Below, one piece after another: positions 55,032 through 64,000 of a stretch of 64,000 nucleotides of DNA. The notes under the pieces were generated by a model, which made no database searches, was not told the origin of the DNA, and saw only the letters and a program-made list of their open reading frames with translations. The stretch's first letter is position 1, and each line of letters starts with the position of its first letter. The position numbers and the translations under genes were made by a program. Source of the stretch: Gadus chalcogrammus (lineage: Eukaryota; Chordata; Actinopteri; Gadiformes; Gadidae); NCBI RefSeq assembly GCF_026213295.1, contig NC_079415.1, positions 28,869,681 through 28,933,680 of the forward strand. The letters are read 5' to 3'.

Positions 55032-58000
55032 TCATTTGCATTGACTTTTTAAGTCATCTATTTTTGTCTGAACCTGAGCATCACCTTTAATGTAGTTTTC
55101 GCATAAATTTGCTACATCTTTCAGCTTTCCCTGTTTGGTTTTATCGAGGAGCTTTGTGAACTCGGCAGGTGACGCTGTTGCCAGCTCTGCAATGCTTGCC
55201 GTGGACCTGACTGTGAGTTCGTTCACCCCTGCGTATGCACAGGAAGCCGACAATTTCAAGCCCCGATTGTATGCTTTCAGGACCTTCTTGTATCTTCTTA
55301 TCACTTCAAAAGGGCCACGGGCTGCAAGGAGCAAATCATAAAGAAAAACTACATTATGGACGGTACATAAAAATGTGTGTTCACAACAGTGCTATGAGTT
55401 GAAATGCTTATTGTATTGTTATGTGGCAGCATACAAGACAAGACAGAATTCCACCTAGCTCCTTTAAATAGGTCCACTTTATGTTAGGGTAGAATTAAAG
55501 GGATACGTCACCATTTGGGGAATTACACCAGTTTCCACTTTCCCTCGAGTTAAGTAGCCTAATTGAGATTGACCTTTCTCCAGTTCATTCAGCCGTTCTG
55601 AGTCTGACGGTAGCATTTTTGGCTCCAGCCAAGCATAGATCATTGAATCAGATTAGACCATTATCTCGCCCATTAGCATCTTGCTCAAACGTAACTAAGA
55701 AATCTGATATTTTCCCTGTGTAATACTTCAGTAATTACAAAGTGTACCAACAGAGAATGAACATGGTGATCAATACCGTGGTTTGCACTACTTGACTTAA
55801 AGGGATTATGCGGAGTGAATCAACCTGTAGCCCTGTTGTTTCGCATTGCCAAGTGCTGTCGATAGGCATGAGAACGACAGAATTCCATGCACGGTAGACC
55901 AAATAGCGAAACGGCAGCCAACGCTAACTACTGAGGGCATGTGAGTTTCGTTTTCCTATGCCCGCATCTGGTCTACGTTGTAACTATTGCTGTCGTTCTG
56001 ATACCTATTGACAGCACCCGGCAGCCTCAAACAACAGGGCTACGGGTTGATTCACTCCTGATAATCCTTTTAACACATGGAGGGACTATTTTCAGATGTG
56101 TCAGCAAATGTCCTAATTTACTATGCTGGAATGAGAGTATAGTTCCATGTTTTATAGGAATAGAAAATCGCCACATTTCATTATCCACTGTCTTTGTACT
56201 CTTTGCAACTACAGAAGGATCAAGTTTTAATTAGAATTTTTCTTTGAATTCTTAGTCACTTTTGAGCAAGATACTAACAGGCGAGATGCTAATGGGCTAA
56301 TCTGATTCAATAATCTATGCTAGGCTGGAGCTTAAAGTACTACTGTCAGACCAAAGTTACTGACCAAGGTAGAGCAACATAATACATTACAATGGGAGTA
56401 GTCTCGCAAAGCCAGACCAAACTACAGCAAGTAGAATGGTCTGGAACCACGCTATTTAGAGCCGTCTATCCGTGGGGAAACTGGGCTGGCCTGTTTTTAT
56501 TTCTTTAAACCAATCATAATCGTAGGGGCGGGGCTAACCCCGGGAAGCAGCAGCGGTGCGCAATACGGGAAAGCCAGAAACCGGAAGGGGAGGAGTAGCG
56601 GTGGAATCTGACGCTAGCGCAATAGACGCTGTCCATTTCCGCTCAGCCAGACTACAATGGGAGTAAACGTGAATAGTTCCAGTCTGCATAAGTGGGAGTG
56701 TCACATAACGTCACAATGTAAACTTTTCAATTAACTTCTGTATGAGGTATGAGGGCTCGACTCTGGGATTTCCCCCCCTCCCCCTTCTGAAAATAGAACA
56801 CAGAATTTAACAGACATTTGTGCTTCTCGCTTCACTTTTAACCTCTCTGGTCAAACTCAGAGAAAGGCTGAATGACCTGGAGAAAGGTCAATCTCAAATG
56901 TTGAAGACAAGGGGAGGTGGAAAATGAATTTGTTCCATAAAGGATAGATTCAACGTTTTGCTGGAGTTTTACCTCTTTTGCGGACATCAGTCACTTTGTG
57001 GTGCTTCCTGGCCTTCTTTATTTTGTTCTTTGTCTTTGAAAGTCTGAGTTTTCCCTTGCCCTTTCGTTTCATCTTCTCATCTGAGGAGGAGGAGGAAGAA
57101 CAGGAGGAGGACCGGCTCATTGAAGACAATGATGAGCAGGAGGCAGTGTCTTCCTCTGAAGATTGTTCTTCTCTGGGAGCTTTAGACAGGTCTAGACAGT
57201 ACAAAAAAACAAAGATTAAACAGATATTGCTGATGCCTTATACAGAATACCATTTCTTCCTTTTTGTTCCAACAAAGGTAATATTTTGTGTAAAGTCAAA
57301 ATAACCCTAGACCTGGGATGTGTTACTATTAGGTGGTTACTATTAGGTGGTTAAGTGTCGAACCAGGGTAAGTAAAGCTAGAGGTAGTGGTAAATATGAT
57401 AATAGAAGAGTCTGGAGTCTCCATTCTCTTAACTACAGAAAGCCAGCAGGCTACTATAAGGAGGTTTACCACTTCCTCTAACTTAACTAACCAGGTGTAC
57501 CACTTAACCTCCTACTTGGAATAGGTATATGTTTGACTGACACTGTATACATTTTTGTGTCATACACCGAAAATGTAGGCTTGTTGAACCTTACATGCCA
57601 GTTGTTTGCGAAGAGCATCCCTCTCCTTTATCACTTTCTGGAGTTTCTTATCTTGAGACCGCTCTCTCATCTTGGCCTTTTGGAGGAGATTCTTCACCGT
57701 TGGTGACCGGTCACCTGTCAAAAAACGTCATTTCAGCATAGTTGTACAGCTAACACACAGCAATTTAATAATTTTTTTTAACACAGCCTGTTTATGTTAT
57801 AGCAAATTCGGTAACAAATACCACGAACATTGTCTATCTAGCCATAACTTTTGAAAGTAAGAGATTTTGAAAGTATTGTGCATCAAAGTTACTGTTAGGA
57901 GCAAAATATTGCCGTTCTCATGAATAGCTTAGAGTATTTTGGACATTTAAGTAGTTACTCAGCTGTAAAGTAGCCACTAAGCTGTAATGTAATTCATGCA

Positions 58001-59161
58001 GAATAATAATTTTTATACACTATGACAAGACCTGAGGTGCGTTCAAGTTCAGCGAACATAGGCGAACGTTCGCAACGAACGCGTTGACCATAAACAATTA
58101 ATTTTGAACGATTTTTGAACACCGTTCTAAACAAACTGTAAACGAAAAAAATGGATACGAAGGCCATGGTATTAGCGGCAGCCTCCATGTTAATGGAAGA
58201 GTTTACAGAAGAGGGTTTGCAAGTGGTCGACCTCGTTGAAAGCCTACTGCAGACAACCAGTACGGAAAATTCAAGAATAGAGGGCTACGTCACCGAAGTT
58301 GTACCCACTTACTGCGATATAACGTTCAAATCGCATTTTAGGATGCAAAAGACAACAGTTGAAGTAAGGGTGTAGATAGGCTATATGAAACGTTTTATCT
58401 ATTGCTTTCAGTGTAGGAAAGGAGTAAATGATTTCAATATAGTTTAGTTTAATGCCATGGCAACGAATGTCACGTAGCCGAAGAGAGCACCGCGATCCAT
58501 CTCTGTTTGTGGAGAACTACCTCTTCAGACAGTTTGCCTATGTTCGTAAACGTTTGCTTGCTTATGTTCGTTTAACGGAAAATGTTTAAAATCGTTCGCG
58601 AACGTTCGCCCATGTTTGCGATTCTGAAAGTGAACGCACCTCAGGTTATTTGAATAGGCTCAGGCTTTAATAGGCCTACGGTCAGAGTTCGACACTCCAT
58701 TTGTTCCGACCCGTGGTCGTAACAAAAGTTGTAAGAATTACATAATACCTAGTCAAAAATAACCACATGTACTCCGACTGTGTAATAAATATGTATTAAT
58801 AATAATAAAAACAAATCTAGGTCTCGTACCAGTGCATGACATGCTTCGGCCAATGAATCGATTTTCTCACCACGCGGCGGACTATGGCGGTGCGCCATAG
58901 TCTCGTCAATGTGTGGGAAAGGGTGCCAGTGTTAATGCTAACCAGTAAGCATAGCCTAATTTTATGAACATAATGCTAGGTCATAACCTGTTCGAACTTA
59001 CCTTTCTTCGGTTCAGAGACATGGGGGGTATCTGTGGAGTCATCACCACTGTCAAAGTTGATGTCACATGTTTGAGCGGAGGCGGAGGGGAGCATTTTGT
59101 CGTCCTTCGCTGCTGTTGTGTTCTTTCTTAAAACTTTCCCAGATCTGGTGCCTGCCGACAT
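55032..59161 (-). CDS. CCDC106-like protein, four exons, intact
   Basis: Minus-strand exons 59161-59002, 57714-57595, 57191-56973 and 55321-55032. All introns are GT-AG and all three are phase 1; total 789 nt, 262 residues plus stop. Exon 1: Ser/Thr/Asp-rich (NFDSGDDSTDTPHVSEP). Exon 2: a coiled coil, KNLLQKAKMRERSQDKKLQK...RDALRKQ. Exon 3: acidic and poly-Ser, then very basic (KMKRKGKGKLRLSKTKNKIK). Exon 4: RRYKKVLKAYNRGLKLSASC, a helix-turn-helix-like ASIAELATASPAEF, then a helical tail. The order coiled coil, basic Ser-rich region and RY-x2-VLKA...IAEL-x-x-A-x-P domain fits CCDC106 proteins (nuclear; human CCDC106 binds p53) and is close to its size of about 280 residues. Family assignment from memory. 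The gene lies wholly inside the transposon. Confidence 0.7.
55797..56072. repeat. Palindromic element, arms about 85 bp
   Basis: TAAAGGGATTATGCGGAGTG at the left is answered by CACTCCTGATAATCCTTTTA at the right; the arms share GTAGCCCTGTTGTTT inverted. A hairpin-forming MITE lying inside a larger inverted repeat. Confidence 0.75.
56399..56654. mobile_element. Short TIR element, 256 bp, 9-bp target copy
   Basis: Starts TAGTCTCGC and ends GCCAGACTA, flanked by CAATGGGAG at 56390-56398 and 56655-56663. Non-coding. A 9-bp target copy with a TAGTCT end could be hAT- or Merlin-related; not decided. Confidence 0.65.
57192..57594. other. Intron 2 of the CCDC106-like gene
   Basis: No other feature. 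AACCACCTAATAG and TAGGTGGTTA words recur around 57330-57355. Confidence 0.5.
58031..58647. mobile_element. Harbinger-type element within intron 1
   Basis: Starts ACCTGAGGTGCGTTCA and ends in the reverse complement; GCGAACGTTCGC-type palindromes lie inside both ends. Carries a plus-strand coding fragment (58151-58375). Target copy unclear. It lies in intron 1 of the CCDC106-like gene and leaves the exons intact. Confidence 0.65.
58151..58375 (+). pseudogene. HARBI1-like transposase N-terminal fragment
   Basis: MDTKAMVLAAASMLMEEF... then GYVTEVVPTYCDITFKSHFR, which resembles the first part of PIF/Harbinger transposases (the F-x-x-HFR motif before the catalytic domain). The DDE domain is missing, so the element depends on others. 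Confidence 0.5.
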
Positions 59162-59490
59162 TACGTACACTTCCAAATAAACTAGCGAGCCTGGCTTGCG
59201 CAATCAAAAGAGCATCAATGTAGGGTGACCAGACGTCCTCTTTTTCCCGGACATGTCCTCTTTTCGAGACCTAAAAAATGCGTCCGGCAGGGATTCCAAA
59301 AACGTCCGGTATTTTGCCTCGTCGCAAAAAAAAAAAAATATATATATTATTGTTATTATTATCTTTTTTTTTTTTTATGCCTCGTCGCATATTTGTGTTT
59401 CTGGGTCTTTCACATAACCTACTAGTTATTACCATTGTATATGTCTATGGTTATTACGGCCTTCCAAGTTCTGGAAATGGTATCTCCCTT
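59162..59490. promoter_or_regulatory. Divergent intergenic region of the Merlin-type element
   Basis: Lies between the start of the CCDC106-like gene (minus) and the transposase (plus), so it must hold promoters for one or both. It contains TAGGGTGACCAGACGTCC from 59221, the end of a common vertebrate hAT-type repeat, and an A-rich run at 59328. No TATA box is evident. Confidence 0.4.
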
Positions 59491-59628
59491 ACGTTCCACC
59501 TTCTTGCGCGAGCTGACTGTAGAGAGAGTCTGTCATTGGGCGACCGATCTCATGTGCTCGTTGAGAAGGTGCCGTGTATAGACGGAATGAAACCCCTACT
59601 GAAGTCAGTAGGCTTACGATACAAACTG
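59491..59628 (+). pseudogene. Transposase exon A, damaged
   Basis: Upstream exon ending at the donor GTAAGT (59629). Words expected before the zinc-like Trp-x-Cys region are readable only by changing frame twice: LRELTVERVCHWATDL, then VEKVPCIDGMKPLLKS, then AYDTNW. The last one joins exon B exactly as a split TG|G codon. Two small indels (about 59560 and 59611) are the simplest explanation. Confidence 0.5.
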
Positions 59629-59734
59629 GTAAGTTTGTATCGTGGAATGGTAAGTTGGTCTTCTTCTTAAGTTTAATGTCAAATTTACTTTTGACTTTTT
59701 TGTTAAAGAAATATATTTATATTTTAATCCGCAG

Positions 59735-60195
59735 GATGTGCAGAGGGGGCTTCAATCACAGGAACAGAGTGAAGCAGTCTATAAGGCACAAGTCAATTTT
59801 CAGCCAGTCCAAGTTATCTCTTTTTGATTGGTCACGGTTCATTTACAGGTAAGATTATGACACAATAATGTAGGCTAAGGATAGATGAGTGGAGTGTTTT
59901 CATTGTGCGCCTGCATGTAGCCTCTGGTAATGTTATTTTAACGTATAGCTTGAGAATGAAAGGAAAGGTGAGAATGAAGTGAACGGCTCTTCTGCCAAAG
60001 TGCACCACATACACCAGCAGCCAAAATGTGACATTAAAATAGCCTGTAGCCAAATAAACACTGTCATGCTCTTACACAATTTCAAATGTGATGTGAAGCC
60101 TTGCAGTGTGATGTGAAGCCCTACGCATACCGGCTCTGTTACTAATGTGTTACACGTGTCCTTTCTATTTTCTGAATATTATTACAGTCTATGTA

Positions 60196-60286
<91 letters not shown>

Positions 60287-62021
60287 AAGGGGGGGGGGGG
60301 TCATTTGAAGAAATGCTAATTATTTGTGATGCTTTGTTTCAGGTTTTCACAAGGACTGCGTTTAAGACAGATTGACCTGATGATGGATGAGATATCAAGG
60401 AGTCCGACCTCTCTTTCAAAGATGGCAAAGAAGCTACGAGAAGTATGTATTTGGGCACTTAATAGAAGAAGGAGAAGGAAGGGACAGCGATTGGGTGGAA
60501 GACACGAGTATGTGGTGATCGACGAAAGCCACTTCAGACATAAGAGAAAGGTGAGAAAATATTGTTTGAATTTTCATAACATGTACATAAAATATCAGAG
60601 TAACTACCATAATTAAAATATTCTGGAAAATTAAGTGTTAGACATCACTGACAACAACACACATTGATAATAGTAAAGTGCATACACACGCATTGTGCAC
60701 CCATTCCCCTCTGCATTCGGCCAAGTGTCATTCTTCACATTCAGCCCCAACCTACACACACTCATTTACCCACATGGGCCCACTACTCTACCCCGACAGC
60801 TCGGCCCCTAGCTCTGCCCATCATCAAAAAAAAACTCCACTGATGTATTCTGTATATTGTAAGGCCCCCCCCGCCTCCCCCCTAACGCCTGCTACCACCC
60901 CCCACTCCACACACCCCATAGCCCATCACCAGGAAGCCCCCCGCCCCTCCTGCCTGCAAACCCCACCCAGCTCTTGCCCATTCGTCATACCACTTCATCA
61001 CCTTATGCCTAGTACACAACATCATACGAGTTCAGCCTCTGATTTGGAGAGTGCCGACACCCCTGCTAACTCTCCATTGTTAAAACCACATGTCTGGTAT
61101 TTTTATAATTGGGAGTCTCGAGTTCGTGCATAGGGCTGATCTGTAACTTCGTTATACACACCACTGGCACAGGTAGACCCTCAGATTACATGGTGACGTC
61201 ATGTTTAATCCCTTTCAAAGTGTTAACATTAGATCAGGGGCAAATTCAACCGATGCACCGGTTTTCGCAAATGAATTACCGATTGATTTACGAGGCAAGG
61301 TCTTTATCTGTGATGTCCAAGCCGACCCTACAATCCCTCAATAATCCCTCCCCAATGTCCAACATGCACTTTACATCTTTACGAACTCAATTTCATTGCA
61401 TTTCTTACACCAGTAACTATGTGCATGTGACAATAAAACGTTGTTGTATCCTTGTGTAATGCATCCCTTATACACAGAATGTGTTATGCTTTGCTGCGAC
61501 TTGCTTGCCTTCATGATCATTTTCTCTTTTGTTTTGTTTTAATATAGTATGGGAGAGGCAGAGCGGCTGGGGGGTGGAAAAGAAAAAAGTGGGTTTTTGG
61601 CATGTTGGGCGTGAAGAAAAGTGATGGGAAGAGTCAGAGACCAATCCTGCGCCTGGTGGACAGGCGAACCAGACAAGAACTTGTCCCTTTGCTATGCCGA
61701 CATGTAAAAATGGGCTCTTACATCATTAGTGATGAATGGCGGTCATACCGCGTACTTAATGATCTGGGGTTCAGACACTTGACTGTAAACCACAGTATGT
61801 GGTATATGGATCCTATTACAGGAAACCATACACAGCACATTGAACGTGCTTGGCGAACTGTTAAGGAGCAGGTCTGGAGACAAAGGGGCAACCGGACAGA
61901 AGAACTGTTGTCAGACCACCTAAATGTGATTGAGCGGCATGAATGGATTGCAAAAAAGTACCACAGTGGTCCATTGGGTAGGATTTTGCATGACATAGCA
62001 GAGATGTACAAACATCTCTGA
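59735..62021 (+). CDS. Merlin / IS1595-like DDE transposase, exons B to D
   Basis: Exons 59735-59848, 60343-60550 and 61548-62021 with matching phases give about 264 residues. Exon B: CRGGFNHRNRVKQSIRHKS then SKLSLFDWSRFIY, the substrate-like block typical of IS1595 relatives. Exon C: helical DNA-binding part, ending VVIDESHFRHKRK with the first catalytic Asp. Exon D: YGRGRAAGGWKRKKWVFGML, then IISDEWRSYRVL (second Asp), NHSMWYMDPITGNHTQ and HIERAWRTVKEQVW (catalytic Glu). It should cut and rejoin the element's GGTAAC ends with an 8-bp stagger. These exons are open; the damage is upstream in exon A. Confidence 0.8.
60195..60300. repeat. (GT)n microsatellite followed by poly-G
   Basis: About 40 GT units with one GC interruption, then GGAA and a run of about 11 G. 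Lies in the transposase intron shortly before the exon C acceptor. Slippage here could affect splicing. Confidence 0.9.
60551..61547 (+). other. Transposase intron 3 without further genes
   Basis: A C-rich stretch at 60690-61000 and unique sequence after. The reading frames here are composition effects. A short AATAAA at about 61431 is not at a gene end. Confidence 0.5.
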
Positions 62022-62194
62022 AACACATACACAGTCTTTCATTAAAGGCACACCAGGTAACATTTTTAGGTTAATTTAACAGTTTCTTAGTCACTGATGA
62101 TTAAATGGCTAATTACCGGGTGAATGGAGCGTCTCTCACCCATCTTTGCCTTGTGTGCCTTTAAGAAACCTATTAAATCTTAAAAAAAAGCTAT

Positions 62195-63551
62195 TGGAGA
62201 GTTCTTTGTTAGAGTTATAAATAAAATATTTCCATCCCCCTTCCCAACAGTGTGTGCTGAGATCATTCATTTCCAGTGTGAAAGTGAAAATATTTGCTAT
62301 CGTTAATAAATGTTAAATAAATATTTGCAAATAATTAATAATTACTATTACAACTTTATTATAAGGGTCCCCAATACTAATAGTTATATAATACTAATAT
62401 ATTAATTAAGCTTAACCAACTTTATTATAAGGGTCCCCTATACTGATAGTTATATATTACTAATATATTAATTACGCTTAACCAACTTTATTATAAGGGT
62501 CCCCCATACTGATAGTTATATATTACTAATATATTAATTAAGCTTTACCAACTTTATTATAAGGGTCCCCCATACTGATAGTTATATATTACTAATATAT
62601 TAATTAAGCTTAACCAACTTTATTATAAGGGTCCCCTATACTGATAGTTATATATTACTAATATATGAATTAAGCTTAACCAACTTGATTATAAGGGTCC
62701 CCAATACTAATAGTTATATATTACTAATATATTAATTAAGCTTAACCAACTTTATTATAAGGGTCCCCCATACTGATAGTTATATATTACTAATATATTA
62801 ATTAAGCTTAACCAACTTTATTATAAGGGTCCCCCATACTGATAGTTATATATTACTAATATATTAATTAAGCTTAACCAACTTTATTATAAGGGTCCCC
62901 ATACTGATAGTTATATATTACTAATATATTAATTAAGCTTAACCAACTTTATTATAAGGGTCCCCCATACTGATAGTTATATATTACTAATATATTAATT
63001 AAGCTTAACCAACTTTATTATAAGGGTCCCCATACTGATAGTTATATATTACTAATATATTAATTAAGCTTAACCAACTTGATTATAAGGGTCCCCCATA
63101 CTGATAGTTATATATTACTCATATATTAATTAAGCTTAACCAACTTCATTGTAAGAGTCCTATGAGGAGTGGTTCATATTGGGATAGGCAGAAGCACAGT
63201 TTAATAACAATTAGTTAAATAATAATATTTCATTAACTTTTACATTAACATATAGTTTGTAAATAAACATTTAACATTTAAATAATGTAAGAAATAACTG
63301 TTAATTAGTGCCAAAAATACATTTAGTTAACTATTAATAAATATTAATACAATATTAGTTAATAGATTGTTTTCTATTTGTTAAAACATTAACATACAGA
63401 TTGTATGCAAACAACTAATATTTAATTAATGATGGAAAAACTATTAACTTGTGCCAAATAGATATTTTAGTAACAATTAACAAATATTAACAAAGAATTA
63501 GGTAATGACTAGTTTGCTATTTATTATGGCACCTTATTATAAAGTGTTACC
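62195..63551. repeat. Right terminal inverted repeat with 66-bp array
   Basis: Inverted copy of 53539-54705. The array (about 62350-63150) has 12-13 units against about nine on the left; several units have a 1-bp shorter GGGTCCCC run. The last 400 bp match the left end almost base for base. Confidence 0.9.
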
Positions 63552-63770
63552 AGTATTTTAAGTTTAATGAAGAGGAATTGTATAAAAGTATTGTTGGGCT
63601 TTTTGAGAGAAACAGGGTTATATGGTAGGATATAGAGTAGAAAGAAGGTGTGAATGAGTGAGTGTTTGGATATTTTTGTTTTTTGATTCATTAACTGGAT
63701 CAGAAGAGGGCGGTAATGCACCAAGTTGTGGATGCCAACCGCCGATAAACCCCAAGAAGAAGAAGAAGAA
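63552..63770 (+). mobile_element. Displaced 3' end of the I-type LINE
   Basis: Begins with the target copy and continues the ORF2 frame for 27 codons (ending ...FLRETGLYGRI and TAG at 63633-63635). Then a 3' UTR with GGATGCCAACCGCCGATAAA and AAG repeats. Confidence 0.8.
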
Positions 63771-63783
63771 GATGAGGTCAGGA
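63771..63783. repeat. Right target-site duplication of the 18.7 kb insertion
   Basis: GATGAGGTCAGGA, identical to 45074-45086. Confidence 0.8.
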
Positions 63784-63815
63784 ACATATGGGCGTCCCGT
63801 TGCTAGAACACGGCA

Positions 63816-63943
63816 GCGCCAAACATTTCACTGACGACTGCTTCCTCAACTTGGGCCAATACAGAGCTGGACTTGCTCAACGTCTGAAAATCAAGTCTGG
63901 ATCAGTACCAACTCTCCTCGGCTCAGCCACAAAACTCGAAAAA
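63816..63943 (+). pseudogene. Truncated THAP-like exon 1 (unit 3)
   Basis: Same truncated form as in unit 2, with the same AACACGGCAG left junction and GTAAGT donor. Marks the start of a third tandem unit that continues beyond the window. Confidence 0.75.
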
Positions 63944-64000
63944 GTAAGTTAACTAACGCCATATCATTGTGTTGCTTTACTGTATATGGTTACCTTGTTA

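Larger units (their letters stand above)
55322..56972. other. Intron 3 of the CCDC106-like gene with nested repeats
   Basis: Contains a foldback repeat (55500-56900 in part), a perfect-looking smaller palindrome (55797-56072) and a short transposon (56399-56654). The flanks 55530-55740 and 56265-56400 are in inverted relation (for example GCTAATGGGCGAGATAA-like words). No coding sequence. Confidence 0.55.
53539..63551. mobile_element. Merlin-type DNA transposon, 10,013 bp, with a CCDC106-like gene
   Basis: Both ends read GGTAACACTTTATAATAAG in opposite orientation. Target copy 8 bp, GG start, and an IS1595-like DDE transposase: all fit the Merlin superfamily (8-9 bp targets). The inverted repeats run about 1.17 kb on the left and 1.36 kb on the right; the difference comes from unequal numbers of 66-bp repeats. 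Between them are a minus-strand four-exon CCDC106-like gene (59161-55032) and a plus-strand transposase (about 59490-62021), head to head. Known Merlin elements are usually only 1-4 kb, so this one is unusually large. Confidence 0.8.
45087..63770 (+). mobile_element. I-type LINE (with RNase H) carrying nested transposons
   Basis: A LINE insertion bounded by the 13-bp target copies and ending in the tail CCGATAAACCCC plus AAG repeats (63737-63770). Its own parts are the 5' region (about 45087-45170 and 48470-48735), ORF1, ORF2, and the 3' end after 63552. Two other elements are nested: a Ulp1-gene block (about 45170-48470) and the Merlin-type transposon (53539-63551). The RNase H and the 3' tail point to the I clade (Nimb-like in fish). 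Confidence 0.75.

Noticed and set aside
60145..60375. Frame with alternating Cys-Val
   Set aside because: Translation of the GT microsatellite; the real coding exon in this area begins at 60343.

Overview
The window looks like repeat-rich, non-coding-dominated nuclear DNA of a teleost fish. The evidence is eukaryotic: spliced genes with GT-AG introns, vertebrate-type C2H2 zinc-finger arrays with a THAP-like first exon, L2/CR1-group and RNase H-bearing I-type LINEs, a copia element primed by half of initiator tRNA-Met, and PIF/Harbinger, hAT and Merlin DNA transposons. The style of the zinc-finger genes reminds me of clupeiform fish (herring, shad), but that is recall and not a test.

Layout. 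Unit 1 (about 480-25600) is a zinc-finger gene whose seven exons (484-6354) join in perfect phase into an open reading frame of about 771 codons with 12 C2H2 fingers. It is followed by a decayed Myb/SANT-like gene and low-complexity DNA. Unit 2 (about 25600-45086) is a diverged duplicate of unit 1: truncated first exon, frameshifted second exon, a lost splice acceptor, but an intact 10-finger exon at 34009-35072. A third unit begins at about 63784. The units are a tandem segmental duplication of a zinc-finger cluster, and paralogous empty sites in one unit date insertions in the other.

Insertions. A 15.3 kb nest (9155-24501) sits at a TATCT target that is empty in unit 2 (37915). It holds a LINE split in two by a second, antisense LINE, which itself contains a TTAA-flanked element with a 102-bp minisatellite and a solo LTR; an L2 LINE follows, split by a foldback element. 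Unit 2 carries a 3.9 kb copia element (39438-43339), hAT and Harbinger-type elements, a large palindrome, and an 18.7 kb insertion (45087-63770) at a 13-bp target that is intact in unit 1. That insertion is an I-type LINE with RNase H, containing a Ulp1-like protease gene in its 5' part.

The most interesting object is a 10,013-bp DNA transposon (53539-63551) inserted in the last codons of the I-type LINE. It has an 8-bp target duplication, terminal inverted repeats over 1 kb long that include 66-bp repeat arrays, a spliced Merlin-type (IS1595-like) transposase on the plus strand, and, divergently on the minus strand, an intact four-exon gene whose product resembles coiled-coil domain protein CCDC106. 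This suggests a Merlin-class transposon that carries a CCDC106-like gene as a partner or cargo.
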